Shown here: positions 38,282 through 49,010 of the stretch, piece after piece
How positions within the stretch are numbered: the first letter of the stretch is position 1
Layout: each line of letters opens with the position of its first letter
NCBI GenBank assembly: GCA_036389275.1
Contig: DASVQE010000009.1
Coordinates: 1 to 64,000, forward strand
Direction of reading: 5' to 3'
DNA from: QHVT01 sp036389275
GTDB taxonomy: Bacteria > Acidobacteriota > Thermoanaerobaculia > Gp7-AA8
Length of the DNA: 64,000 nucleotides
Notes under the pieces: model-generated
Seen by the model: the letters and a program-made list of their open reading frames with translations, nothing else
The model's database searches: none
What the model was told of the DNA's origin: nothing
Made by a program: the position numbers and the translations under genes

Positions 38282-38916
38282 CAACCCACGAACGACAGTA
38301 ATGCGTCAGCGCCAAGCGTTGCGCCGTCCACAACGCCGGCAACGATGAGGACCAGTACGAACCGGCCGAACGAACGAACACTGGACTGAGGGGCAGACTT
38401 GCGACGGACCACGACCGTGTCGGCCCAGTGATCGCCATACCTCTGCTGCCTCGGAGTCTGCTTCATTGAATGCTCGGCGACGAGGCCGAAAAATAAAGAA
38501 TCGTAGAAGAACAAGAGTGACCGTTTGGCTGCGGCGCTCAGAGTGCACGGCCGTGCCGTCTCCTGCAGGACCGCGATGCCCACAATGAGTTTGCCCACCG
38601 TGCTTCCGTGGAGCCCTTCCATGATCGTGTCGTAGAAGAACCCACCCAGCATCCCCAGGATAAAGCCCTCGAATCCGCCAGTCCCGAGGCGATCGATTGC
38701 GATTTGAGCGGAGCGGCCGGTAAATCCCTGGACTACGTACGCGAGGATCGCGATCGCGACGCCCGACGCCATACCGATCAGGAAATGGACGACGAGGTCG
38801 ATCAGCCGGGCGGCAGCCCTGCGGCGGAAGCCGACAAATTCAAGTTCCCTTACGGACGAAACCGGAGCAGGTCCGGGTACTTCAGCCGGCGGAATGGTGT
38901 TGTCATTGGGTTGCAC
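38281..38916 (-). CDS. RDD family membrane protein
   Basis: 211 aa. The RDD pattern is seen: GFRRRAAARLIDLVVHFLIG with Arg and Asp in the first helix, a second helix pair, and STVGKLIVGIAVLQ before the basic cytoplasmic end. RDD proteins are poorly understood; some support ion homeostasis. It is co-translated with the 85-aa gene downstream. Confidence 0.8.
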   Translation of the reverse strand: MQPNDNTIPPAEVPGPAPVSSVRELEFVGFRRRAAARLIDLVVHFLIGMASGVAIAILAYVVQGFTGRSAQIAIDRLGTGGFEGFILGMLGGFFYDTIMEGLHGSTVGKLIVGIAVLQETARPCTLSAAAKRSLLFFYDSLFFGLVAEHSMKQTPRQQRYGDHWADTVVVRRKSAPQSSVRSFGRFVLVLIVAGVVDGATLGADALLSFVG

Positions 38917-39135
38917 TGCCGGATAGTAGTTGAATTGCGAGCGTCAGGGAAATGAGCCGGCACTCTGAAAGTCAACCGATGAATTTGAGCGGCGCCCCGG
39001 TTTGCCGCGACAGACGACACTGATGAGCGCGGCTGCATGCAGCGTCAACGACCTTGCGCCGCCGGAATTTGCACCACATATTCATATCGTCATGGCCAGT
39101 GACTGACTCGCGCGACCGGCGCAAGGGGGAAGACA

Positions 39136-39420
39136 ATGGCACGACGAGTTTTCGTAATTGCAGCTTTAGTCAGCGTAATGTCTGCCGGAGCTCTGTTCGC
39201 GCCGACATGCGTTCAAAGTGAACATTGGTACTCCGATAGCGCCTTCACAAATCTTGTAGGCGAGCAGATACAAGACTGCGATGGCTTCACCGCGAGTTGG
39301 GGCGCGACCTGGGCGCCGTACCTGATGCACGACGTGGAAAACTGCAACACGGGTGGTGGGTCACAACGATGCCTGTACTGGGCCAACGATCAGTGGAACC
39401 AGATGCAGTGTCCGAACTAG
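39136..39420 (+). CDS. Small secreted Cys-containing protein (DUF6289-like)
   Basis: 94 aa. Signal peptide (about 1-22, ending GALFAP). The mature part has EHWYSDSAFTNLVGEQIQDC, then DGFTASWGATWAPYL, with five Cys, likely forming disulfides. The YSD-x-x-x-x-x-LVG-x and C-D-G-x-x-x-x-x-W-G pattern resembles DUF6289, a family of short secreted proteins of unknown function. About 220 nt of non-coding sequence precedes it, where I see nothing else. Confidence 0.55.
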   Translation: MARRVFVIAALVSVMSAGALFAPTCVQSEHWYSDSAFTNLVGEQIQDCDGFTASWGATWAPYLMHDVENCNTGGGSQRCLYWANDQWNQMQCPN

Positions 39421-39457
39421 AAAAGTGACTTCGTCGCCGGTCGCGCGAAGACCACCC

Positions 39458-41734
<2,277 letters not shown>

Positions 41735-41743
41735 CCGATTCGT

Positions 41744-41749
41744 ATTCTA
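41744..41749 (-). promoter_or_regulatory. Putative -10 box of the kinase gene (leaderless)
   Basis: TAGAAT on the minus strand, then 9 nt, then the kinase ATG. It has the same box and spacing as glyQ, and the asparaginase-like gene matches on the plus strand. Confidence 0.5.
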
Positions 41750-41767
41750 GTAACATCTGCCGCGCTC

Positions 41768-42787
41768 ATGGTCCTGATCAACCGCGCCACGAACGAGGTC
41801 ACGGTGAAGCTCGTCTATTACGGGCCCGGCCTCTGCGGAAAGACGACGAATCTCGAGAAGATCTACGGCAATCCGAAGCTCGAGAACAAAGGGAAGATGA
41901 TCTCGATGGCGACGGAGACGGACCGCACGCTCTTCTTCGACTTCATGCCGATGGAGCTCGGCACGATCGGCGGGCAGAAGGTGCGCGTGCAGCTCTACAC
42001 CGTGCCGGGGCAGGTCTTCTACGACGCCACGCGCAAGCTGGTGCTGCGCGGCGCCGACGGGGTCGTGTTCGTGGCCGACTCGCAGGCCACCATGCGCGAC
42101 TCGAATCTCGACAGCCTCGAGAACCTGAAGACGAACCTGCGCATCAACCGCATCGATCCGGAGAAGATCGCGCTGATCTTCCAGTACAACAAGCGCGACC
42201 TCCCGAACGTCGCCTCGGTCGAGGAGATGTCGTCGTATCTGAAGCCGGGCAACGCGCCGGTGATCGAGGCCGCGGCCATCAACGGCACCGGCGTGACGGC
42301 GACCTTGCGCGCGGCAATCACGCGCATTCTCGAAAATCTGAAGGGCAATGTGGATGTGACGCTGGCTGACGAGCCGCCGCTCGGACCGCCCGACATGACC
42401 GCGCGCGCCGGCGTGACCAGCGGCTCCGCGGGAACGCCGAAGCTGTCGATGAAGAGCGAGGAGCCGGCGGCACCCGCGGCCGCGCCGCCCGCCGACGTCG
42501 CGCCGTTCGAGCACGACGACGATCCGTTCGCGAACGTGGCGACGGCGGTCGCCGATCACGAAGAGCCGTTCGCCGCGCACGACACCGACGTCGCGCCTGC
42601 GACGGCGATCGCCGATCACGAGCACCCATTCGCCGCCGCGCACACCGAGCTCCACGACGCCGACGCCGAGCGCGCCGATCTCGAAGCGCTGCTCGCGAAT
42701 GCAACCGCACTGGTGGCCTCGCTCGAGAGCGCGCTGGAACGGGCGCGCGAGAACGAACGGGCCATCCGGCTTCGCCTTGAACGCTGA
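41768..42787 (+). CDS. mglA: MglA-type small GTPase with long C-terminal extension
   Basis: 339 aa. Residues 1-195 are an MglA-like Ras-superfamily GTPase: P-loop GPGLCGKT (19-26), switch region TDRTLFFDFM, TVPGQ (78-82) and NKRD (141-144). MglA sets cell polarity and motility in myxobacteria and occurs in many other phyla. Here it carries about 140 extra residues: a Pro/Ala/Asp linker with repeated DHE(E/H)PFA motifs and a helical end (about 300-339). The extension is not part of the usual 195-residue protein. No MglB gene is adjacent. Confidence 0.85.
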   Translation: MVLINRATNEVTVKLVYYGPGLCGKTTNLEKIYGNPKLENKGKMISMATETDRTLFFDFMPMELGTIGGQKVRVQLYTVPGQVFYDATRKLVLRGADGVVFVADSQATMRDSNLDSLENLKTNLRINRIDPEKIALIFQYNKRDLPNVASVEEMSSYLKPGNAPVIEAAAINGTGVTATLRAAITRILENLKGNVDVTLADEPPLGPPDMTARAGVTSGSAGTPKLSMKSEEPAAPAAAPPADVAPFEHDDDPFANVATAVADHEEPFAAHDTDVAPATAIADHEHPFAAAHTELHDADAERADLEALLANATALVASLESALERARENERAIRLRLER

Positions 42788-42856
42788 GCGCGCAGCCGTC
42801 GAGATGAAACGGTTGCTTGACCGTTCCCGCTTCCTCGGTCATCGTTCCGCGTTCCG

Positions 42857-43570
42857 ATGACCTGGTACCAGGAATGGTTCGGTGAGGAGTATCTCGAGCT
42901 TTACGCGCATCGGGACGAGGCGGAGGCGCGCCAGCAGGTGGGCTTCTTTCACGGGCAGTGCGGCGAGGTCTCCGGGCCGGTGCTCGATCTCGCCTGCGGC
43001 ATGGGGCGCCACCTTCACGAATTGCGCGCACACGGCTATCGCGCGGCCGGCTGCGACCTCTCCTACACGCTGCTGCGCACCGGCATCGGCGAATACGGCG
43101 CGATCCCGGTGGCGCGCGCGGACATGCGGCAGTTGCCGTTCTGCGACGGCGTCTTCGGCGGATTAGTCAACTTCTTTACCAGCTTCGGCTACTTCGCCGA
43201 CGAGCGCGAGAACGTGCAGGTGGTGCGCGAGATGTCGCGCGTGCTCGCGCCGCGCGCACGATTCCTCTTCGACTACCTCAACGTCCATCGCGAGCTGCAG
43301 CAGCTCGTGCAGCGCGAGACGCGCGAGACGCCGCTCGGCACGGTGCAGATCGAGCGCTGGTTCGACCGCTCCGACCGCTCCTTCGTCAAGCGCATGGTCA
43401 TCGGCGGGCGGCGCTACCTCGAGCGCGTTCGCGGATACGATCTGGCCGAGATCTCATCGATGTTCGAGTCGTGCGAGCTGTCCATCGAGTCCGCGTTCGG
43501 CGATTTCGACGGCTCGCCATTCGACGAGTCGTCGGCGCGGCTGATCGTGGTCGGGAGCAAACGGCCGTGA
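42857..43570 (+). CDS. SAM-dependent methyltransferase
   Basis: 237 aa class I methyltransferase: motif I VLDLACGMGRHLHELRAHGY, acidic motif II in AGCDLSY, and the post-motif region GGLVNFFTSFGYF. Substrate unknown. The last 4 bp overlap the GTG of bshC, so it is the first gene of the bacillithiol operon, which makes a role in thiol or cofactor metabolism possible but unproven. Confidence 0.8.
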   Translation: MTWYQEWFGEEYLELYAHRDEAEARQQVGFFHGQCGEVSGPVLDLACGMGRHLHELRAHGYRAAGCDLSYTLLRTGIGEYGAIPVARADMRQLPFCDGVFGGLVNFFTSFGYFADERENVQVVREMSRVLAPRARFLFDYLNVHRELQQLVQRETRETPLGTVQIERWFDRSDRSFVKRMVIGGRRYLERVRGYDLAEISSMFESCELSIESAFGDFDGSPFDESSARLIVVGSKRP

Positions 43571-45078
43571 GAGCGCCGCTGGCGTCGTATCCCGGCATGA
43601 ACCCGTTCGTGCTGGCCTGGCTCGGCGCCGCGCCGCACGCGACGCGCTTTCTGCCGCGCGATCCGTCGCCGCGCGGGCCGCGCCCGCGACACATCGACGG
43701 CGCGCTGGTGCGCGCGCTGCGCGCGTCGAATCAACGCTGGGGCCTCTTCGTCAAAGACGATCTGCAGCGCTGGCAGTACGGCGAGAGCGTGACCATCGTG
43801 GCCGGGCAGCAGGTCGGCTTCGCCGGCGGCCCGCTCTACACGCTGGCGAAGCTGGCCACGCTGGTGCGGATGAAGCGCGAGCTCGAGCGCGCCGGCACGC
43901 CGGTGACGGCGTTCTTCTGGCTGGCCACCGAGGATCACGACTTCGACGAAGTGGCCACGCTGAACGTGCCGGTGGCGTCGCTGCCGCGAGAAAAAGAGAT
44001 CGACCGGCAGCTCGATCTCGTGTCGATGCGCGCGATCCGCACCACCGACTCGCGGGCCGTGGTCGGCTCGCTGCCGGTGCCGTCGTCGCTGGCGACGCAG
44101 CTCGTCGCGCTGTTCGACATGCAGCGGCCGGAGTGGCTGCGCGAAGGCGTCACCTTCCGCGATTCGTTCGCGGAGCTGGTGGCCTCGGTGTTCGGCAACG
44201 AGGTGATCCTCGTCGACGCGCTGCTGCCGGAGTTGCGACGCGCCGGCGCATCGCTCTTCGACCAGATCGTCCGCCGCGACGGCGAGATCCAGGACGCGCT
44301 GCACGTCCGCTCGCGCGAGCTCGAAGCGGCCGGCTTTCACGAGCAGATCGTGCCGGCCGACGGCGAGCGCTACACGCTGCTCTACGAGCTCGACGCGCAC
44401 GACAGCCGCCAGCCGCCGACGCCGCAGCGCCAGCCGGAGCGCACCTCGACGTCCGCGCTCACGCGGCCGCTGCTGCAGGACTTCGTGCTCGCGCCCGACA
44501 TCTTCGTCGGCGGCCCGGCCGAGGTCGCGTACTACGCGCAGCTCTCGACCCTGCACGAGCTCCTCGGCATCGAGCTGCCGCGCATCGCGCTGCGCGGCCA
44601 CGCGCTCGTCGCGCCGTCGCGCATGGCCCGGACGATGTCGCGCTACGCCATCGATCCCGCCGAGATCTTCACCGCGCCCGACGAGCTGCTCGCTGCGCGC
44701 GAACAGGAAGGCGTGACGGACATTCAGCGCATCAGCCGCGAGGCGAAGCGCGATCTCTTCGCGCGCATCGAGGAGATCGCGCAGCGCGCGTTGCCGGCCG
44801 ATCATTCGCTGGCGCGCTCGATCGAGCGGAGCGTCGGCCATCTCGAGTATCACTTCGACAAGCTCGCGCAGCGCGCCATCAAAGGAATGGTCCGCAAGGA
44901 TCGCGAGCGCTACGCGGCCGTGCGCGAGCTCGTGGCCACGCTCTATCCCGACCGCCGCGTGCAGGACCGCGTGGTGGGCTGGTTCCCGTTCTGGCGCGAG
45001 CATGGGCGCCATCTGGTCGACCGCGTGGTCGAAGAGATCGAGCCCGACAGCGACTCGTTCACAATCGTTACGCTATGA
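43567..45078 (+). CDS. bshC: Bacillithiol synthase, putative cysteine ligase
   Basis: 503 aa, near the family length (about 520-540). It performs the last step: adding Cys to GlcN-malate. The start region contains LASYPGMNPFVLAWL, followed by TIVAGQQVGFAGGPLYTLAK, FWLATEDHDFDEV and a C-terminal coiled coil with RVQDRVVGWFPFWREHG, all BshC hallmarks. GTG 43567 is used because it gives the N-terminal PGMNP block. The stop lies in a duplicated 12-bp motif before bshB1. Confidence 0.93.
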   Translation: MRAPLASYPGMNPFVLAWLGAAPHATRFLPRDPSPRGPRPRHIDGALVRALRASNQRWGLFVKDDLQRWQYGESVTIVAGQQVGFAGGPLYTLAKLATLVRMKRELERAGTPVTAFFWLATEDHDFDEVATLNVPVASLPREKEIDRQLDLVSMRAIRTTDSRAVVGSLPVPSSLATQLVALFDMQRPEWLREGVTFRDSFAELVASVFGNEVILVDALLPELRRAGASLFDQIVRRDGEIQDALHVRSRELEAAGFHEQIVPADGERYTLLYELDAHDSRQPPTPQRQPERTSTSALTRPLLQDFVLAPDIFVGGPAEVAYYAQLSTLHELLGIELPRIALRGHALVAPSRMARTMSRYAIDPAEIFTAPDELLAAREQEGVTDIQRISREAKRDLFARIEEIAQRALPADHSLARSIERSVGHLEYHFDKLAQRAIKGMVRKDRERYAAVRELVATLYPDRRVQDRVVGWFPFWREHGRHLVDRVVEEIEPDSDSFTIVTL

Positions 45079-45098
45079 GTGTCGTGACGCTATGAGTG
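45067..45098 (+). repeat. Duplicated 12-bp motif at the bshC/bshB1 junction
   Basis: ACGCTATGAGTG occurs twice, separated by TCGTG. The first copy holds the bshC TGA; the second holds the bshB1 ATG. The first copy also contains an ATG that would give only six codons. A small tandem duplication has turned an overlapping stop/start into a 13-nt gap. Confidence 0.75.
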
Positions 45099-45814
45099 AA
45101 ACCGTCGACATCATTTTCTTCGGCGCGCATCCCGACGACGTCGAGCTCTCCGCCGGCGGCACCGCGGCGAAATGCGTGAAGGACGGCCTGCGCATCGGCA
45201 TGGTCGATCTCACCCGCGGCGAGATGGGGACGCGCGGCACGCCGCAGACGCGCAAGCGCGAGGCTTCTGCCAGCGCGCGCATCCTCGGCGCGACGTTCCG
45301 CACGCAGCTCGACTTCGGCGACGGCAACCTGCAGACCGGCCGCGAGCAGGAGCTGGAGATTGTCGAGCTGCTGCGCGCGCATCGCCCGTCGCTCGTGGTG
45401 GCGCCGTACCCCGACGACCGCCATCCCGACCACGTGCGCGCCGGCCGCCTCGTCACCGACGCCGCGTTCTACGCCGGCCTCAAATCGCTGAAGAGCGCGC
45501 GCGAGGCGCATCGCCCGCAGACGGTGCTCTACTACATCCTCAACTACATGGCCACGCCGTCCTTCGTGGTCGACGTCACCGCGTCGTGGAAGACGAAGAT
45601 GCGCGCCGTGCACGCCTTCAACTCGCAGTTCCACGACCCGAAATCGAAAGAGCCGCAGACCTTCATCTCCGACCCGAAATTCCTGGAGATGATCGACGCC
45701 CGCGGCAAACACTTCGGCGCGCTCATCGGCGCCGCCTACGGCGAAGCCTTCGTCACCAAACAGCCGCCGCGCGTGGACGATCTGCTGGCGGCGTATGGGG
45801 GACGGGAAGTATGA
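45092..45814 (+). CDS. bshB1: Bacillithiol biosynthesis deacetylase BshB1
   Basis: 240 aa PIG-L/LmbE-family Zn deacetylase that removes acetyl from GlcNAc-malate. The Zn motif FFGAHPDDVELSAGGT is at residues 9-24, with DRHPDHVRAGRLVTDAAFYA later. The ATG is part of a 12-bp motif also present at the end of bshC. Confidence 0.93.
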   Translation: MSETVDIIFFGAHPDDVELSAGGTAAKCVKDGLRIGMVDLTRGEMGTRGTPQTRKREASASARILGATFRTQLDFGDGNLQTGREQELEIVELLRAHRPSLVVAPYPDDRHPDHVRAGRLVTDAAFYAGLKSLKSAREAHRPQTVLYYILNYMATPSFVVDVTASWKTKMRAVHAFNSQFHDPKSKEPQTFISDPKFLEMIDARGKHFGALIGAAYGEAFVTKQPPRVDDLLAAYGGREV

Positions 45815-45824
45815 AGCGCTTCGC

Positions 45825-45921
45825 GGTTCCTCGGGTTCCTCGGTTCCTCGGTTCCTCGGGTGCCGAGCAACGACGGACCGCTCTCCTCCGAGGAACCGAG
45901 GAACCGAGGAACCGAGGAACC
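45825..45921. repeat. Octamer dyad: GGTTCCTC x4 and GAGGAACC x4
   Basis: Left arm: GGTTCCTC at 45825-45832, then three contiguous copies from 45834 to 45857. Right arm: GAGGAACC four times in a row (45890-45921), the exact complement. The loop is 45858-45889. It lies between bshB1 and bshA and ends 9 nt before the bshA ATG. The stem would be about 32 bp and could terminate transcription or hide the bshA start. Confidence 0.88.
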
Positions 45922-45930
45922 ATCTAACCC

Positions 45931-47046
45931 ATGCGCATCGGCATCACCTGCTATCCCACTTTTGGCGGCTCCGGAGTCGTGGCGACGGAGCTTGGGCTTG
46001 CGCTGGCGAAAGGCGGCGATGATGTGCACTTCATCAGCTACGCGCTGCCGTCGCGGCTGAATCTGTTGCACGAGCGCGTGCACTTTCACGAAGTCACCGT
46101 CACGCCGTATCCGCTCTTCGATCCCTATCCGCCGTACACGCTGGCGCTGGCGACGAAGATGGCCGAGGTGGCGGCGTACGAGAAGCTGGAGATCCTGCAC
46201 GTCCACTACGCCATTCCGCACGCGATCAGCGCGCATCTCGCCAAGCAGATCCTGCAGTCGAAATTGAAAGTGATCACCACGCTGCACGGCACCGACATCA
46301 CTCTGGTCGGGCGCGACGAGAGCTACCTGCCCATCACGAAATTCGGCATCGAAGTCTCCGACGGCGTCACCGCGGTGTCGGACTGGCTGAAGCAGGAGAC
46401 GGCGCGCAACTTCTCGACCGACAAAGCCATCGAAGTCATCCCGAACTTCGTCGACCCGGCGCGCTTTCATCGCGACAGCAGCGCCTTCTGCAACCTCTTC
46501 GGCGCGCCGGGCGAGAAGCTCGTCTGCCACGTGTCGAACTTCCGGCCGGTGAAGCGGATCATGGACGTGGTCGAAGTCTTCGCGAAGATCGCGGCGCAGG
46601 TGCCGAGCCGTCTGATCATGGTCGGCGACGGGCCGGACCGCTCGCGCGCCGAAGCGTTCGCGCGCGCGCATCACCTGCGCGACCGCGTCATTTTCCTCGG
46701 CAACGTCCCCAACCTCGAAGAGATCCTCGGCGCGTGCGATCTCTTCCTGCTGCCGTCAGAGTCGGAGTCGTTCGGCATGGCCGCGCTCGAGGCGCTCTGC
46801 TCCGAGGCGCCGGTCATCGCCACGCACTCCGGAGGTCTGCCGGAAGTCGTCGACGAAGGCGAGACCGGATACCTGCTGCCGGTCGGCGCGGTCGCGGAGA
46901 TGGCCGAGCGCGGCATCGAGATTTTGCGCGACGACGAGCTGCGCAAGCGGATGGGCCGCCGCGCCCGCGAGCGCGCCATCGAGCAGTTCAGCGAAGCGAA
47001 AATCGTCCCGCGCTATCGCGAGATGTACGAGCGCGTCATCGGTTGA
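45931..47046 (+). CDS. bshA: GT4 glycosyltransferase, bacillithiol synthesis
   Basis: 371 aa retaining GT-B enzyme that joins UDP-GlcNAc to malate, the first bacillithiol step. MRIGITCYPTFGGSGVVATE, HVHYAIPHAISAHLAKQIL and the C-terminal E-x7-E region ESESFGMAALEALCSEAPVI are typical of BshA. It is preceded by the octamer dyad and lacks a clear Shine-Dalgarno. Confidence 0.95.
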   Translation: MRIGITCYPTFGGSGVVATELGLALAKGGDDVHFISYALPSRLNLLHERVHFHEVTVTPYPLFDPYPPYTLALATKMAEVAAYEKLEILHVHYAIPHAISAHLAKQILQSKLKVITTLHGTDITLVGRDESYLPITKFGIEVSDGVTAVSDWLKQETARNFSTDKAIEVIPNFVDPARFHRDSSAFCNLFGAPGEKLVCHVSNFRPVKRIMDVVEVFAKIAAQVPSRLIMVGDGPDRSRAEAFARAHHLRDRVIFLGNVPNLEEILGACDLFLLPSESESFGMAALEALCSEAPVIATHSGGLPEVVDEGETGYLLPVGAVAEMAERGIEILRDDELRKRMGRRARERAIEQFSEAKIVPRYREMYERVIG

Positions 47047-47063
47047 AAGGAGCAGCACACGCA

Positions 47064-48662
47064 ATGAGACGCACGATGTCGATCGTCGCTGCGGTTGTCG
47101 TAGCCGTGAGCGCGCGGGCGGCGAACGAGCCCGACCTGCAGATGCAGACGCGCATCCGGCAGGAAGGCTTCCGCAACTCGAAAGTGATGGAGCTCGCCGC
47201 GGCCCTCACGGACCTGATCGGCGCGCGGCTGACCGGCTCGCCGGAGATGAAGCGCGCGAACGAGTGGACGCGCGACAAGCTGCGCGAGCTTGGCCTGGCC
47301 AACGCGCATCTCGAGCCGTTCGCGTTCGGCCGCGGCTGGAGCTACGAGCTCTGCACCGTGCGCATGCTGACGCCCGACTTCGAGCCGCTCTACGGCATCC
47401 CGAAAGCGTGGTCGCCCGGCACGAACGGACCGGTGCGGGCGAAGGTCGCCAAGGTGAAGCTCGAGTCGAAAGAGGATCTCGACAGGAACGGCGGCGGCAA
47501 GTACGCCGGCATGATCCTCTTCACCGCCGACGCGCGCGAGATGAAGCTGCACGAGACGCCGCAGTCGGAGCGCTACAGCGAGGCGCAGCTCGGCGAGATG
47601 TCGGGCTACGCCATTCCCGGCGCGCGCGACGCCGCGCGCAGCGCCGAGTACACGAAGCGCCGCGCCTTCCGCAAAGCGCTCGCGGAATGGGCGGCCGCGG
47701 AGAAAGTGCTGGCCATCGTCGATCCCGGCTCCGGCGACGAAGGGACGTTCACCGTGCAGCAGTCGGGCTCGTACAAGGAAGGTGAGCCGGCGGGCGTGAC
47801 CGCGGTCGCGCTCGCGCCGGAGCACTACAACCGCATCGTGCGCCTGCTCGAGCAGAACACGCCCGTCGAGCTGGAGCTGAACGTCGCCACGACTTTTCAC
47901 GACGCCGATCGCAACGCCTACAACACCATCGCCGAGATTCCCGGCAGCGACAAGCGCGGCGAGGTGGTGATGCTCGGCGCGCATCTCGACTCCTGGCACT
48001 CCGGCACCGGCGCCACCGACAACGCCGCCGGCTCGGCGGTGGTGATGGAAGCGGCGCGCATTCTCCGAGCGATCGGCGTCACGCCGAAGCGCACCATCCG
48101 CGTCGCGCTCTGGGCCGGCGAAGAACAGGGTCTCCTCGGCTCGCGCGCGTACGTCGCCGAGCACTTCGGCTCGCGCCCCGAGCCGTCCGATCCCGCCGAG
48201 CGCGATCTGCCGCTCTCGATGCGCAAGGAGCGGCCGCCGCTGCGCATCAAGCCGGAGCACGCGAAGCTCGCCGCCTACTTCAACCTCGACAACGGCGGCG
48301 GCCGCATCCGCGGCATCTACATGCAGGAAAACGCGGCGGTGCGTCCGATCTTCGAGCCGTGGCTCGACGCGGTGCGCGACCTCGGCGCGACGACGCTGAC
48401 CATGCGCAACACCACCAGCACCGATCACATTTCCTTCGATGAAGTGGGGCTTCCCGGCTTCCAGTTCGTGCAGGACGAGCTCGAATATCTGGCGCGCTCT
48501 CATCACACCAACTGGGACACCTACGAGCGCCTGCAGCGCGAGGACCTCATGCAGGCCGCGGTGGTGCTGGCCACCTTCGTCTGGGAATCGGCCAACCGTC
48601 CGGAGATGCTGCCGCGCAAGCCGTGGCCGGTCGGCGAGCCGAAGCCGGTTGACGTTAATTAG
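47064..48662 (+). CDS. Secreted M28-family metallopeptidase
   Basis: 532 aa. Signal peptide (about 1-19, MRRTMSIVAAVVVAVSARAA). A PA-like insert (about 110-260) precedes the M28 catalytic core: Zn ligands in LGAHLDSWHSGTGATDNAAG (His, Asp), WAGEEQGLLGS (Glu pair), FNLDNGGGRIRG (Asp) and STDHISFDEVG (His). It probably acts as a periplasmic aminopeptidase. GAAAGGAG precedes the ATG by 11 nt. The last residues and stop overlap an AT-rich hairpin. Confidence 0.9.
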   Translation: MRRTMSIVAAVVVAVSARAANEPDLQMQTRIRQEGFRNSKVMELAAALTDLIGARLTGSPEMKRANEWTRDKLRELGLANAHLEPFAFGRGWSYELCTVRMLTPDFEPLYGIPKAWSPGTNGPVRAKVAKVKLESKEDLDRNGGGKYAGMILFTADAREMKLHETPQSERYSEAQLGEMSGYAIPGARDAARSAEYTKRRAFRKALAEWAAAEKVLAIVDPGSGDEGTFTVQQSGSYKEGEPAGVTAVALAPEHYNRIVRLLEQNTPVELELNVATTFHDADRNAYNTIAEIPGSDKRGEVVMLGAHLDSWHSGTGATDNAAGSAVVMEAARILRAIGVTPKRTIRVALWAGEEQGLLGSRAYVAEHFGSRPEPSDPAERDLPLSMRKERPPLRIKPEHAKLAAYFNLDNGGGRIRGIYMQENAAVRPIFEPWLDAVRDLGATTLTMRNTTSTDHISFDEVGLPGFQFVQDELEYLARSHHTNWDTYERLQREDLMQAAVVLATFVWESANRPEMLPRKPWPVGEPKPVDVN

Positions 48663-48677
48663 CCGACGTGCTAATTA
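48656..48677. promoter_or_regulatory. AT-rich palindrome before ArsR-type operon
   Basis: TAATTAGC (48656-48663) and GCTAATTA (48670-48677) are perfect 8-bp arms with a 6-nt centre. It overlaps the M28 stop and lies 22 nt before the next ATG. AT-rich dyads are the usual ArsR/SmtB operator type, and this is one of the most AT-rich patches of the window. Binding by the ArsR protein encoded next door is inferred. Confidence 0.5.
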
Positions 48678-48698
48678 TCTCCGCGAAGGAGAACGATC

Positions 48699-49010
48699 AT
48701 GCCGCCGGTGAACATGTTGGTGACGTACCGCCCGAAGGAAGGGAAGGAAGAAGAGATCGCCGCGCTGGTGCGGAAGCACTGGCACGCGCTGCAGGGCGCC
48801 GGCCTGGTGACGGACGAAGAGGTCGTGATCTGGCGCGCCGTCGACAAGCGCAGCGGTCGGGTTTCGTTCCTCGAGAAGTTTCAGTGGAAGGATGAGGAAG
48901 CGCCGGGCATCGCCCACCAACTGCCGGAGGTGATGGCCATCTGGGAACCGATGACGCCGATGCTGGAAGAGCTGAAACTCGATACGATCGAGCGGCTTGA
49001 AACCGCCTGA
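48699..49010 (+). CDS. Small alpha/beta-barrel (ABM-like) protein
   Basis: 103 aa. The opening MPPVNMLVTYRPKEGKEEEI, followed by a helix and SGRVSFLEKFQWKDEEAPG, is the layout of dimeric ferredoxin-like (ABM or DUF1330-like) proteins, often small oxygenases or binding proteins. GAAGGAGAA gives a good ribosome site. Its end overlaps the ArsR gene start. Confidence 0.6.
   Translation: MPPVNMLVTYRPKEGKEEEIAALVRKHWHALQGAGLVTDEEVVIWRAVDKRSGRVSFLEKFQWKDEEAPGIAHQLPEVMAIWEPMTPMLEELKLDTIERLETA

Noticed and set aside
38850..39038. 62-residue minus-strand frame near the RDD start
   Set aside because: No ribosome site, no pattern and shadow-like composition; it also overlaps the RDD gene.
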